DNA of 64,000 bases from Chloroherpeton thalassium ATCC 35110 (GTDB taxonomy: Bacteria; Bacteroidota; Chlorobiia; Chlorobiales; Chloroherpetonaceae), in assembly GCF_000020525.1 (NCBI RefSeq), contig NC_011026.1:2834001-2898000 (forward strand), in the 5' to 3' direction. The number at the start of each line of letters is the position of its first letter. Position 1 is the stretch's first letter. The notes below the pieces were generated by a model. It was not told the DNA's origin and made no database searches. It saw nothing but the letters and a program-made list of their open reading frames with translations. A program made the position numbers and the translations under genes. This document shows, in pieces, positions 9,078 through 18,127 of this stretch.

Positions 9078-9515
9078 ATGAACCTACATCGTGTTGTTTA
9101 TTATAGCATGGCAGCCCCTGGGCTATCTATGAAAGATGTTGATGAAATTCTGAAGAAATCAAATGAAAAAAATAAACGGTTATTTCTTTCCGGCGGGTTG
9201 CTTTATTGCCAAGGCGTGTTCATTCAAGTTTTGGAAGGTGGCCTTACCGAGCTCAACGAGCTTTTAATCAAGCTTTATGCAGATGTCCGCCACCAAACCA
9301 TCACCATTTTGGAATTTGTCCCTATTCAGAAAAGGCAATTTGAAGGCTGGGAAATGTCTATGGTGTTCTTCAATAGTTCTCGTGATTTTCAGGACGAGTA
9401 CATGAAGTACAGCTCGACCAGCGAGTTCCACCCACGATTTTTAAATGCGCCGCAGTGGACGGAACTCATCCAGGATTTGCTCATCCAAAAAAGACTCAAA
9501 TCCAGAAAAGTTTGA
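9078..9515 (+). CDS. Short BLUF-domain blue-light photoreceptor
   Basis: 145 residues: one FAD-binding BLUF domain (1-95) and a short helical C-terminal extension, with no enzymatic output domain. Aligned from memory to AppA, the flavin photocycle residues are present: Tyr8 (YYSMAAP), Asn32 (KNKRLFLSG), Gln50 (FIQVLEG), and Trp91/Met93 (GWEMSM). Short BLUF proteins signal by protein-protein contact. The gene is convergent with the kai operon and shares its terminator region, with only 67 bp between the two stop codons. A role as light input to the clock is speculation from proximity. Confidence 0.93.
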   Translation: MNLHRVVYYSMAAPGLSMKDVDEILKKSNEKNKRLFLSGGLLYCQGVFIQVLEGGLTELNELLIKLYADVRHQTITILEFVPIQKRQFEGWEMSMVFFNSSRDFQDEYMKYSSTSEFHPRFLNAPQWTELIQDLLIQKRLKSRKV

Positions 9516-9522
9516 GTCAACC

Positions 9523-9560
9523 AAAAAAGCCCTGAAGAAAAATCTTCAGGGCTTCTTGAA
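9523..9560. terminator. Terminator between BLUF and kaiC
   Basis: 11-bp stem AGCCCTGAAGA (9528-9538) with TCTTCAGGGCT (9543-9553), loop AAAA. The A-run at 9523-9528 gives the better U-tract for minus-strand transcripts (kaiC). Confidence 0.85.
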
Positions 9561-9582
9561 AAAAAGAAAAAACGCGTCTGGC

Positions 9583-11100
9583 CTAAGGAAGCGTCGCCCC
9601 ACTTGGATCTTGGAACATGCCACCAAGCCGATCTTCCTCGCTTGAAACAAAGTGCTGAGGATTTCCCGACAAAATCCCGATGATATTTCTGAAAGGTTTC
9701 CCTAAATGCAGCCCTTTATCATCGATCATAAATTCACGAATTTCTTTTTCATGAATTGAACCGCGCATTTTTAGCACGGTGAGTCCACGATGCATTTCGC
9801 CAAACATTTCAACATAACGAAGCAAAATAATGGAATCCGTAATGGTTGAAATGTGCGATTCGGTGACAGAAGTGCCGCCCATTAATGATGGCGTTGTTGC
9901 AGTGAAAAGGCCAACCACTTCATGATGCTTAATGTAGGAAGTCAAGCCTATGACAAATTCACGAAAACCTCGAATGGTGGAAACGCGTTCGAGCGCTGAT
10001 AAACTATCCACCGCAACGCGGTTTGGCTTAAACTCTACGATGGCATCTTTCATTCGAATGAGATGATCTTCGAGGCTTGTGACTTCTGGATATTCACACA
10101 TTACCTTGAGCTTTCCTTTTTTCTCAAATTGCTCAAAATCAATTCCCCAGCCAATCGCATTTCGGAACAGCTGTTCGCGGCTTTCTTCAAACGCAAACAG
10201 CAAACAGCGCTCATCGTTGCTAACGCCACCTGCAATAAATTGCGTTGCCAACAGCGTTTTTCCGTTGCCGGTTGGGCCGGAAACCAGAATGATGGAATCT
10301 CGGAAAAATCCACCACCGCACATTTTATCCAGTTCCGCAACGCCCGAAGTAATGCGCGTATCTGAAGACTTCTGCTTGAGTTCAATAGCCGAAATTGGAA
10401 TAACAATGATGCCTTGCTGCGGGTCAATGGTGAAAGGAAATTCACCTTTTTGGTGAGAGGTTCCGCGAAATTTTAATATTTCTACCGTTCTGCGGCGCTT
10501 TTCATGTTCTAAGACGTTTCTGAGAATAATCACGTTATCCGCCACGAACTCTTCTACGCCGTAGCGCGCGATGTCACCATATTCAGCCGTTCTTTCAGCC
10601 GTCATAATAGCGGTCACGCCCATCGTTTTCAGCGCAGAAGAAATGCGGAACAATTCGCGCCGAAAAATCCCCAAATCTTGGAATCGGTTCAGAATCGCAC
10701 CAATGGAATCCAGAGAAACACGCTTTGCCTTTAGATGGGTAACGGCATTTTCAATTCTCGCAAGCAACCCGCCCAGATCGTAATCGCCAGCGATAATCGA
10801 ATCATCGGACGGACGAGGCGCCGCATCAATAAATGCCCATTTTTGCTCTTGCTCCCACTCTTGAATTGACCAGCCAAAACCAAGCATATTTCTGCGAATG
10901 TCATCGGGCAATTCTTCAAAAGTCACAAACACCCCAGCCTCTCCATGCTGACGAATGCCTTCAACTAAAAATTGCGCAGCAAATACCGTTTTGGCACTGC
11001 CGGCAGTTCCCGCAATCAAAGTGGTTCGATTTTTAGGTAATCCACCATTCGAAATATGCTCAAACCCTTCAATCCCGGTCTCTAATTTTTCTATCAACAT
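9583..11100 (-). CDS. kaiC: Circadian clock ATPase/autokinase KaiC
   Basis: 505 residues with two RecA-like domains. CI has Walker A GTAGSAKT (31-38) and Glu62/Glu63; CII has GPTGNGKT (275-282) and Glu305/Glu306. The autophosphorylation pair is conserved as Ser418-Thr419 in SHISTITDS, matching Ser431/Thr432 of Synechococcus KaiC. The C-terminus keeps a short tail after an ISG-P-like turn (ILSGNPQHF), the region that contacts KaiA in cyanobacteria. Length is close to cyanobacterial KaiC (519), so this is a full double-domain protein, not a single-domain RadA-like homologue. Last gene of the operon, 19 bp after kaiB. Confidence 0.95.
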   Translation of the reverse strand: MLIEKLETGIEGFEHISNGGLPKNRTTLIAGTAGSAKTVFAAQFLVEGIRQHGEAGVFVTFEELPDDIRRNMLGFGWSIQEWEQEQKWAFIDAAPRPSDDSIIAGDYDLGGLLARIENAVTHLKAKRVSLDSIGAILNRFQDLGIFRRELFRISSALKTMGVTAIMTAERTAEYGDIARYGVEEFVADNVIILRNVLEHEKRRRTVEILKFRGTSHQKGEFPFTIDPQQGIIVIPISAIELKQKSSDTRITSGVAELDKMCGGGFFRDSIILVSGPTGNGKTLLATQFIAGGVSNDERCLLFAFEESREQLFRNAIGWGIDFEQFEKKGKLKVMCEYPEVTSLEDHLIRMKDAIVEFKPNRVAVDSLSALERVSTIRGFREFVIGLTSYIKHHEVVGLFTATTPSLMGGTSVTESHISTITDSIILLRYVEMFGEMHRGLTVLKMRGSIHEKEIREFMIDDKGLHLGKPFRNIIGILSGNPQHFVSSEEDRLGGMFQDPSGATLP

Positions 11101-11119
11101 GATTTAGTTTTCCATTAAA

Positions 11120-11422
11120 TTATTCTGATTTTTCAGAATAACGATTATTTAGCTTATGTAAGTCAAGACCATTTATGAGTTTTTCATGGTCTGATAAATC
11201 GCCTGTAATTCGACGCGTTGGTGGAGGGGATAATTTCATCAATGTTGGAGTAGCTAATATCCGTTCCTTCTCAGCAATCTCAGGGTTTTCTAAGACATCA
11301 ACAATTTCAAGCTCATACTCGCCAGACAGCTTATTTTCACAAAGATTTCTCAGGTTGAAAATGGCCATTTCCGAACGAGGCGTATGTCCTGTAATGTATA
11401 ATGTCAACTTAAATTTGGCCAT
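11120..11422 (-). CDS. kaiB: Circadian clock protein KaiB
   Basis: 100 residues with the thioredoxin-like KaiB pattern throughout: LYITGHTPRSEMAI, NLCENKLSGEYELEIVDVLE, AEKERILATPTLMKL and SPPPTRRITGDLSD. KaiB binds KaiC CI during the dephosphorylation phase after a fold switch. There is no additional output domain. It begins 2 nt after the stop of the PAS protein, so translation is probably coupled, and precedes kaiC by 19 bp. Confidence 0.95.
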   Translation of the reverse strand: MAKFKLTLYITGHTPRSEMAIFNLRNLCENKLSGEYELEIVDVLENPEIAEKERILATPTLMKLSPPPTRRITGDLSDHEKLINGLDLHKLNNRYSEKSE

Positions 11423-11424
11423 TC

Positions 11425-12381
11425 TTACTGCTTATCGTTATTGGTTTCTGTTTTCTTACGATCTACTGCTCCTGGATAAATAAATCCAAACGAAAAATTT
11501 CTATAATATGAAACAAGATTTCCCATCAGTTCAAGAACAACCAACCTTGCTTCGGTTGTATATGCCTGCATTTGTCGCGGCGTCGCTTTCTTACTTTTGA
11601 GCTTTAGCGCCGACAAATAGATGTCGATTACATCTCGCGGGCTTAAGTTTAAATGGCCAAGCTCATTGGCAAATCCATTCAAATCTTTAGAAAATTCATT
11701 TTCTACCTTAAACATTTGATTTTCCACTGCTTTATCAATAATCGCGTCCATTTTTAGCACGAAATTATTAAAAACGCCCGTATTCGCTTCCTTTAATGGG
11801 CCCAGTCCAAAATATTTTGCTGTAATGGATGTATTCGCTGCGGTTGTATAGCGCTCTAACGATTGAAGCTGATGCGATTCTTCAGAAAGAAGCACGTTTG
11901 CAAGCTCTTGACGAAGTTCATTATCCATTTTCACTCGCAGCGAATCTGTTCTATTCGTAATGTTGGAATGCGTAATTACGGCGCCATCCGAGCTTGGGGT
12001 TGAAAGATTCGCAATTTTTGTAACAAATAAATTCAGTTTGCCATCTATCTTGCAATTATACTCCAGCTCAAAAATCGGAAAATCCCCCTGTATAATTGAG
12101 CGAATCCCAGATTCTATTTCCCTAACGGTTGAATAGTTTACCTCCAATAAGCGCTGAAAAACATATAGGTAATTTTTCCCAATTCCCCCATTCTCTAACT
12201 TGTCGGCGGCACATTTATTGACAAAAATTTTCCACGAACTATTCACCGAGCAGATCAAATAACTTTCATCCACCACGGCAATAAGCTGCGGTAGCGCATT
12301 AAATATATATTGATATTTTTCTATCGAGTCATCTTTCTCTGTGCATTTCGGGACATTCACGCTTGAGCTTTCTTTTTTCAT
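11425..12381 (-). CDS. PAS protein with C-terminal KaiA/RsbU-like helical domain; candidate KaiA counterpart
   Basis: 318 residues. Residues 20-145 form a PAS-like domain (YIFNALPQLIAVVDESYLIC at the start). A linker (LERYTTAANTSITAKYFGLG) leads to a four-helix region (about 200-296) with FSKDLNGFANELGHLNLSP, RDVIDIYLSALK and EARLVVLELMGNLVSYYR. From memory, this resembles the KaiA C-terminal domain and the RsbU N-terminal domain, which belong to one superfamily; in cyanobacterial KaiA this domain binds the KaiC tail. The cyanobacterial kaiA N-terminal pseudo-receiver is absent; a PAS sensor takes its place. Gene order PAS-kaiB-kaiC mirrors kaiABC. Function as a KaiC activator is inference. 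Confidence 0.8.
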   Translation of the reverse strand: MKKESSSVNVPKCTEKDDSIEKYQYIFNALPQLIAVVDESYLICSVNSSWKIFVNKCAADKLENGGIGKNYLYVFQRLLEVNYSTVREIESGIRSIIQGDFPIFELEYNCKIDGKLNLFVTKIANLSTPSSDGAVITHSNITNRTDSLRVKMDNELRQELANVLLSEESHQLQSLERYTTAANTSITAKYFGLGPLKEANTGVFNNFVLKMDAIIDKAVENQMFKVENEFSKDLNGFANELGHLNLSPRDVIDIYLSALKLKSKKATPRQMQAYTTEARLVVLELMGNLVSYYRNFSFGFIYPGAVDRKKTETNNDKQ

Positions 12382-12773
12382 ATTCGCAAATTCTGCCTTT
12401 CAATCAAATGAGCCAACGCCCTTCATCGACGTTTCCTAACCAGCTTCTTAATACACACGGTCCGAAGGAATTTTCCGCTTGCGCCAAACTTGCGTTTCTT
12501 GTGAAATGTAAGATAAAACCAAGCTATTTGCTACCGTTAGTAACTGTTATTTTTTATATTTTTCAGGTTATACCTAACCTTGTTGGTTATATTTTAAATA
12601 GTCTTCTTGTCTACCATTTTCACACTTAAGCATGAAACACTTTTTTCCAATCTCACTTAGAAGCTTATGACCTGCCCGGGGGAATTTGGCTTTATCTCTC
12701 TTGAGACTTTTTAGAAAACGCCCACAGATTTCAGCGATTCACTAAACGGTGAAGCTTGAAATTTTATAAATGA
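12382..12773. other. Intergenic region upstream of the kai operon
   Basis: 392 bp lying upstream of the PAS-kaiBC operon and downstream of the GT-C-like gene. A short plus-strand frame here has no recognisable features and no good ribosome binding site. The kai promoter must lie here if the operon starts at the PAS gene; I could not identify it. Confidence 0.5.
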
Positions 12774-14351
12774 CTATTCTGGAAGTTTCCACAATACAAT
12801 TCTATTGCCACCGTTCCAGCGTGTGGTACACGGGACGCTATATACTTCAGTCAAATGCGCAAAGGATGAAATTCCATAATTCACCTGATTATGAGGTATT
12901 TGATTTTCAAAATCAGCAATGTAAGTGATATGCCGCTTTTTGAAATAGCTATCGTATGCCCGATTTTTATACACTTCCGGGATATCAATATTGTTGAGGC
13001 CATCAAGATTAATTACAGCGTGCTTAGTATAATACTGCAGCATCCCTGAATTAAATGAGCCAATTACAACACTATCAGGTAAATTTGCATCGATATATTC
13101 AGCTATTCTTAAAATTTCCCCATCCTCTTTTGACTCTCGAACCTCATCATAATTTCGAAAGAAAACATTCTTTCCTGCTCCATAAAATATGCTAAAAATA
13201 AGCAGTCCCATCACAAACCATTGGCTTTTAAGAAACAGCTCATCGTGCTTTAAGAGAAAACTTGTAATTAAAATGCCAATAAAAATTACACCGAGAATAG
13301 CATGTCCATAGTACCATTCTGGCGCGACTTTTAACGACCAAAATTTGGTAGCATAGTAGCCACCGGCCAAGATAAAATAGACACTAAGTGAAAAAATGGT
13401 AATCACTAACGGGCGGTAATTGCTGAAAAAATTCGTCATATCAAACGACTTTTTAGCTTTAAAAACTGATATCGATACCAACCCTATTAACAAAAGAAGA
13501 ATGATATTTTGGCCAGAATAATTTTGAAATCCTCGCAGCCAATTCTTTAAGCCGGTCATTGTTTCTGTCAGTTGCGAGACATTCTCAGGTCGCCATAGTT
13601 TTTTCATTTCTCCTGAACTTTGGGTGATTGTCCCATACGCATAGTAGGACAATCCAAACCAAATTGAAGCAAAAAAGATAACTATGAGACCAGGAAGAAG
13701 AAGATTTTTAACAACAGCAAGCAGTTGATTTTCTTTCAAGTAAATACTTATGGCTTCAAAGAAAAACCATCCAATTAAAAAAAATGCAGCGTCTGTTCTT
13801 GCCAGAAAAATCAGTCCAAGTAATGTGCCTAAAACGTAAGGATATATATTTTTCTCACGCCATTTAATTTCAACCCAAAGCAACGCCGTAATTAAAAAAA
13901 TAATCAGTGGCGCTTCTTTACCACTGGTTGAAAGCCCCAATGCCGTACCTGATATAAAAAAAACACTCCACACGATCGCCCATATTGGCGGTAAATACGC
14001 CGCTGCAATTCGATAAAGCAGCGCACCTGCACCCAAACAAAAAAGTGCTCCCAAAACAAGGGATAAATCAAACAGAACATCGGGGTTAAAGCCTGTGACA
14101 AACGCGGTCACCACCAAAATGCCCATCCAAAGGGGATGAAATCCATTGGTTTTGGTAATGCCATCGGCGGTTGGGCCATTGCCTTGCGCAATATTAAGCG
14201 CGGGCCCAAGGTAGTAAAACGAGTCATCAGAAAAAGCTGTTTCTCGTCGATCTTCAGGACTAAGATCTAAAATTGTAATGGTGTGCCAAGAAAGGACAAA
14301 TAAGATGAGAAAAAATGAGATGAAAAATCCTGTTTTATGTGAAATATTCAT
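12774..14351 (-). CDS. Polytopic membrane protein, GT-C glycosyltransferase-like
   Basis: About 525 residues from ATG 14351 (MNISHKTGFF); the frame opens at GTG 14399, and an ATG at 14375 is also possible. About ten to twelve membrane segments fill the first two thirds. After the first segment comes a short extracytoplasmic loop with a DDSFYYLGPALNIAQG motif, resembling the acidic loop of lipid-linked GT-C sugar transferases. The C-terminal third is soluble (IAEYIDANLPDSVVIGSFNSG). Acceptor and sugar cannot be predicted. It stands alone, 205-250 bp from its neighbours. Confidence 0.7.
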   Translation of the reverse strand: MNISHKTGFFISFFLILFVLSWHTITILDLSPEDRRETAFSDDSFYYLGPALNIAQGNGPTADGITKTNGFHPLWMGILVVTAFVTGFNPDVLFDLSLVLGALFCLGAGALLYRIAAAYLPPIWAIVWSVFFISGTALGLSTSGKEAPLIIFLITALLWVEIKWREKNIYPYVLGTLLGLIFLARTDAAFFLIGWFFFEAISIYLKENQLLAVVKNLLLPGLIVIFFASIWFGLSYYAYGTITQSSGEMKKLWRPENVSQLTETMTGLKNWLRGFQNYSGQNIILLLLIGLVSISVFKAKKSFDMTNFFSNYRPLVITIFSLSVYFILAGGYYATKFWSLKVAPEWYYGHAILGVIFIGILITSFLLKHDELFLKSQWFVMGLLIFSIFYGAGKNVFFRNYDEVRESKEDGEILRIAEYIDANLPDSVVIGSFNSGMLQYYTKHAVINLDGLNNIDIPEVYKNRAYDSYFKKRHITYIADFENQIPHNQVNYGISSFAHLTEVYSVPCTTRWNGGNRIVLWKLPE

Positions 14352-14604
14352 TTTTATCAATTTATCTACCTGCATTTTGAAAAGCCACGCTGCCAGCACA
14401 TTGAGCCCAAATTTGTAGATTTCCTGAAAGACGAAGTTTTTACGACAATTTCAAACTCAACGAACTCGCCCGAAGTTACGCTAATTGAGATTGTTTTTCA
14501 AGCTTGCCAAAAAAGAGCGCGATAGATTTTTAGCCACTCCGGCTACTGAAGCATGGGGGAAAACCTCTACACAAAAACACGAAATAGCGTATAAAAAAAA
14601 CGGC

Positions 14605-17013
14605 TTAGTTGAGTAAGGTCATTGCCTCTTGAACCACCTCATCGCTCAACATGGCGGTTGATTGACTATCCACCGTAATGCGCAAAGCATAGAGCCCTTG
14701 CACACCTTGCAAATCCTCGATTTCAAGCTCTTCAACTTTCTCAGTGATGCAGCCTGTAGATTGCAGATAGTTTATATAAGCCCTGTACTCATCTATTTCT
14801 TTTTGCTGAGAATAAACAATTGCAATTTTTCCAGGTTGTGTCACCCGTTCTGATGTTCCTTTTATGAGCGCTTTGTCAATGCGCTTTTTAATAATTTCAT
14901 AGCGAACATTGTAAGTACCATCTACGTCGAACAGTTTTTCGTCGGGGCGAAACCGAATGGACAACGGACTACTTTGCACCAAAATCAAATGTGTGGTTTC
15001 GAGTGGCAACGGCAGGTTATGCTTCATACATTCTGTTTGCCTGGCGATGCCACACATAAGAATTAATTGCCATAACCGCAAATTTTTCAAATAGATCGGG
15101 TCAAACTGGCCGTCGGGAACTAAAGAACCACCAACATAAAGGCCATAATCCACACCATCGGTTTTATGCTTTTCAAAATAATGGGGATACATTCGCTGAG
15201 CTTTTACCTCCTCGATTTCAATATAACTACTAACCGCATCAGCAATTTGCGTAACGCTGTCATCAAACGCTTTTCGTTTTTTATACAACACGCCAACCAT
15301 CGGATCAATTTGCTTCCAATAACGATCAATTGCAGCTTTGACCTCAAGGCTAAAACTACAAAGATGCGCAAACAAGGGCTCAATTTCTCGTCTTAGCAAA
15401 TCAATTGCCAAACTTTCAACTTCGGTGCTGAGGCGTTCTGTAATGAGCGAGATCTTTTTATCAATTCGAAAAATCATCTCTTCCAAAATTGGCAATGGCC
15501 GCGTATGATGCGCACGAACCAAACACGATTTTGCCAATTCAAGCTGATCGATCAAATCAGCCTGGATGGCCTCGTTTCTATTGGTTGAAGATCCCCGAAT
15601 ATCTGAAACACCAAACAACGGAATCACATCCTTGAAGACAATTTCTTCAATCTCAGCGTTGGGATCAAACTGCCGGTTGTCGATCAAGCGTAAAGCGGCT
15701 TCTTGAAAACGCCATTCGACAGATGGATGAATCACCGTAAATTTATCCTTGATTATCGCCTGAACATCGCTATTTAATTCTTGTATGGTGCGGTTTACGG
15801 CCATCGAAAAGAGCGGGAGAACTTCATGCAGCCGAATAGCCACAAGTTCATTTAATGCGTCCGGAACTGAAGAACTAATTTCCAACCCGCCAATCAGCTT
15901 ACCTTGATAATAAAGTGGCGCAATCAACAAACTGCGAATTTGTTTCTCTAATAGAAATTCTTCAAAAATCGTCGGATTGGGATACTCTCTCAAATCGTTA
16001 ATGGTCTTAATTTGATCAGGCTGCCAATCAAAATCGTAAATTGTGCCAAGAATTTCCGATCGGCTATAACGCAGCTTTTCAAAGCGCGAATCGCGAAACT
16101 TATCTTTACAACCGGCATTTAAGACTCGAAACTCATCGTTTTGAAATAAACCCATTGCCATAGAAATATCTGGCAACCGCAGCAATATGCGCAACTTTTG
16201 CTGGAGCGATTGAAACTTCGCGTCTGAAATAATAGATTCCTTCTCTATCAAATCGCGCTTTAAGCCTGAAATCACCTCATGATCGGTTACATCGGTCAGC
16301 TTAATAATGGAAAACCCATGAAACTCAAAGTTTTCTGGCGGAATCACTTTTAACCAAACTTCCAGATCTGACAAATTCGCCATTAGCAGCTTGATATCAG
16401 CTTTGCTCAACTTTTTGAACTTCCCACAGACCTTAATATCAACATATTGAACGTTCAAATCGATTTTGTAGTATCGATCCAGCCCATGCACCGTATCTGG
16501 CAGCACAACCACAATGGGATAATCAAAATCCACATCAAGATTATAAAATCTCTTAGCGATATAGGTGTAGGCACGAAGCGTTTTTCCATAGTGCAAGAGC
16601 ACCTCGTTCAAGTTTAGCAAACGATGCCAAATGCCACCATATTCGCCAAACTGCTTCTTATAGGATGGCGACTCATATATCCAATTTTCCGTGAAAGGAA
16701 CAAAAGCCGCTGTATAGTCGTGCTCGGCAACACCATGAGGAAATGCCAGCAAAAATAAGGCATCAATGAGCTCTCTATGCTTTTCAACAAGACTTAAATC
16801 GTAAATGGGTTGACGCAACTCAGGAGCGAGATCAAGTTCTTGGCGCAAGGCTTCCCCCATCGATCGATTTAACAAATCCGATTTCTGAAATGCCCGATAC
16901 CATTCCTGTATCAATAAATTGAAGTTTAAAACTGTTTTAAATGGAAAATTTGGGAGGAGCTTAATGGACTGCAGCTTTTCTCTAAGAGAAACCGCCATTT
17001 CTTCGGTATTCAT
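14605..17013 (-). CDS. Large GAF-domain protein of unknown function
   Basis: 802 residues, soluble. The middle (about 285-415) fits a GAF domain: LRILLRLPDISMAMGLFQND, then LLIAPLYYQGKLIGGLEISS. The N-terminal 250 and C-terminal 380 residues are helical or mixed and match no domain I recognise; there is no kinase, cyclase or DNA-binding motif. I associate this length and architecture with uncharacterised GAF proteins of Bacteroidetes/Chlorobi. Monocistronic, with the ATG at 17013 preceded by a purine-rich stretch. Confidence 0.75.
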   Translation of the reverse strand: MNTEEMAVSLREKLQSIKLLPNFPFKTVLNFNLLIQEWYRAFQKSDLLNRSMGEALRQELDLAPELRQPIYDLSLVEKHRELIDALFLLAFPHGVAEHDYTAAFVPFTENWIYESPSYKKQFGEYGGIWHRLLNLNEVLLHYGKTLRAYTYIAKRFYNLDVDFDYPIVVVLPDTVHGLDRYYKIDLNVQYVDIKVCGKFKKLSKADIKLLMANLSDLEVWLKVIPPENFEFHGFSIIKLTDVTDHEVISGLKRDLIEKESIISDAKFQSLQQKLRILLRLPDISMAMGLFQNDEFRVLNAGCKDKFRDSRFEKLRYSRSEILGTIYDFDWQPDQIKTINDLREYPNPTIFEEFLLEKQIRSLLIAPLYYQGKLIGGLEISSSVPDALNELVAIRLHEVLPLFSMAVNRTIQELNSDVQAIIKDKFTVIHPSVEWRFQEAALRLIDNRQFDPNAEIEEIVFKDVIPLFGVSDIRGSSTNRNEAIQADLIDQLELAKSCLVRAHHTRPLPILEEMIFRIDKKISLITERLSTEVESLAIDLLRREIEPLFAHLCSFSLEVKAAIDRYWKQIDPMVGVLYKKRKAFDDSVTQIADAVSSYIEIEEVKAQRMYPHYFEKHKTDGVDYGLYVGGSLVPDGQFDPIYLKNLRLWQLILMCGIARQTECMKHNLPLPLETTHLILVQSSPLSIRFRPDEKLFDVDGTYNVRYEIIKKRIDKALIKGTSERVTQPGKIAIVYSQQKEIDEYRAYINYLQSTGCITEKVEELEIEDLQGVQGLYALRITVDSQSTAMLSDEVVQEAMTLLN

Positions 17014-17121
17014 GATAATGAAAAATATCGATCAGGTGATAAGAACTTGACTCGTAATTAATATCAATTACGAAAATATGGCGGCTTAGTTTTTACAGGA
17101 AAGCGCGTGGCAATCATTCGC

Positions 17122-17718
17122 TTATCGCTTTTGGGCGTGAACCGCCGCTTTTAAGTTATCGATCATCACGCCAAACGACTCCATACATTTGGAGCAAATT
17201 CCATGGGAAATTTTTGGTGGAATCGCCACATCGAAATAATCAAGCTCATGAATTGCTTGCTCTATTTGGAGCCATCCCGCAGATGTTTTCACATCTTTGC
17301 ACCATCCACACATAATAATATATTGCGAGCTGCGCTTGAGAGTAGAATCCAATATTGAAAAAGGCTTGCGCTGTTCGGTTCTTACCATTTTTGAACAACA
17401 AAGAATATGACCGTCTTCCAAAGGAAGCAGGTTCATCTCCATAAGGCGGCGCGTATCAGGAGAGTCGCAACGATAGTTAAAATGAACATGTTTGCGCTGC
17501 TCTCTGACAATTTTAAACAGCTCGTGGTAAATTTGGCGCGTCTCGTTGTTTTCGATCTGGAGGAAGATGTTTTTGCCCTGAATACCTGGATGCTTTAAAT
17601 TTTTAGCCTCGTTTTGTTCAGCAAATTGGTCCCAATTCGCACAAACTTTCACTAAGCAGTCATTTCCATCGATTTCATACGTGAAAATATTTTGTAACCC
17701 ATGCTCCTTTTTCGACAT
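17122..17718 (-). CDS. PAS-like sensor fragment with C-terminal Cys4-type zinc-ribbon-like motif
   Basis: 198 residues. The N-terminal 115 residues are PAS-like (NDCLVKVCANWDQFA through LLPLEDGHILCC). The C-terminal part has CGWCKDVKTSAGWLQIEQ and, later, ISHGICSKC, giving two CxxC pairs about 40 residues apart. The same CxWCK...W...SHGxCxxC pattern is often found as an accessory module in histidine kinases, but here no kinase follows. It could be a free sensor or adaptor. Separated by 108 bp from the GAF gene upstream in transcription order; co-transcription is uncertain. Confidence 0.72.
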   Translation of the reverse strand: MSKKEHGLQNIFTYEIDGNDCLVKVCANWDQFAEQNEAKNLKHPGIQGKNIFLQIENNETRQIYHELFKIVREQRKHVHFNYRCDSPDTRRLMEMNLLPLEDGHILCCSKMVRTEQRKPFSILDSTLKRSSQYIIMCGWCKDVKTSAGWLQIEQAIHELDYFDVAIPPKISHGICSKCMESFGVMIDNLKAAVHAQKR

Positions 17719-17870
17719 CTTAATCCCCAGTTATCATTTAGCAATTGCTTGAATGGATGCCAACTAAAAAGGGGGAAAAATCATTTCACTAATAAAAACA
17801 ATTCTCACTAAGAAAGAGCAAGATAAAGAATCTGTTAAGTTTTTAAAATTTTGAAGATGTTTTATTTTTC

Positions 17871-17932
17871 TGATGAAAAAAGTAAAAAAGCATCAAAGTC
17901 TTTTCATGTCGCTTTGATGCTTTTTTACTTGG
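17871..17932. terminator. Long hairpin terminator
   Basis: Perfect 18-bp stem: 17881-17898 pairs with 17912-17929, 13-nt loop, with A/T tracts contained in the stem ends. It lies just 3' of the small SQR-partner gene and 5' of the PAS/zinc-ribbon gene, and can act in both directions. Confidence 0.85.
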
Positions 17933-17941
17933 ACGCTCACA

Positions 17942-18100
17942 TTAAGAATGGCCTCCGACAACAATTCGCACCATTTTGAAATTGATGACAAAAAATCGAA
18001 CTAATTGCCAGAATGGATTCTTTCGCCAAAACAGTGTTGCTTTTGAAGGAACCGGCGGATAGGCTTCCTCAAAATATCCTTTAGCTTTATTTGTTCCCAT
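17942..18100 (-). CDS. Small 52-residue protein downstream of SQR
   Basis: ATG at 18098-18100, TAA at 17942-17944. The product starts MGTNKAKGYFEEAYPPVPSK and continues with a basic, aromatic stretch (ATLFWRKNPFWQLVRFF) and ends VVGGHS. It could form an amphipathic or short membrane helix (about 28-48). It begins 27 bp after the SQR stop on the same strand, and the only terminator lies beyond it, so the two are probably co-transcribed. I know no family name; a membrane-anchoring or accessory role for SQR is a guess. Confidence 0.7.
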   Translation of the reverse strand: MGTNKAKGYFEEAYPPVPSKATLFWRKNPFWQLVRFFVINFKMVRIVVGGHS

Positions 18101-18127
18101 GATCAATTGTTGTTTTAATTAATAGAT

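Noticed and set aside
12363-12629. Plus-strand 88-codon frame upstream of the kai operon
   Set aside because: Overlaps the start of the PAS gene, has no recognisable domain or ribosome binding site, and codon use is not protein-like.
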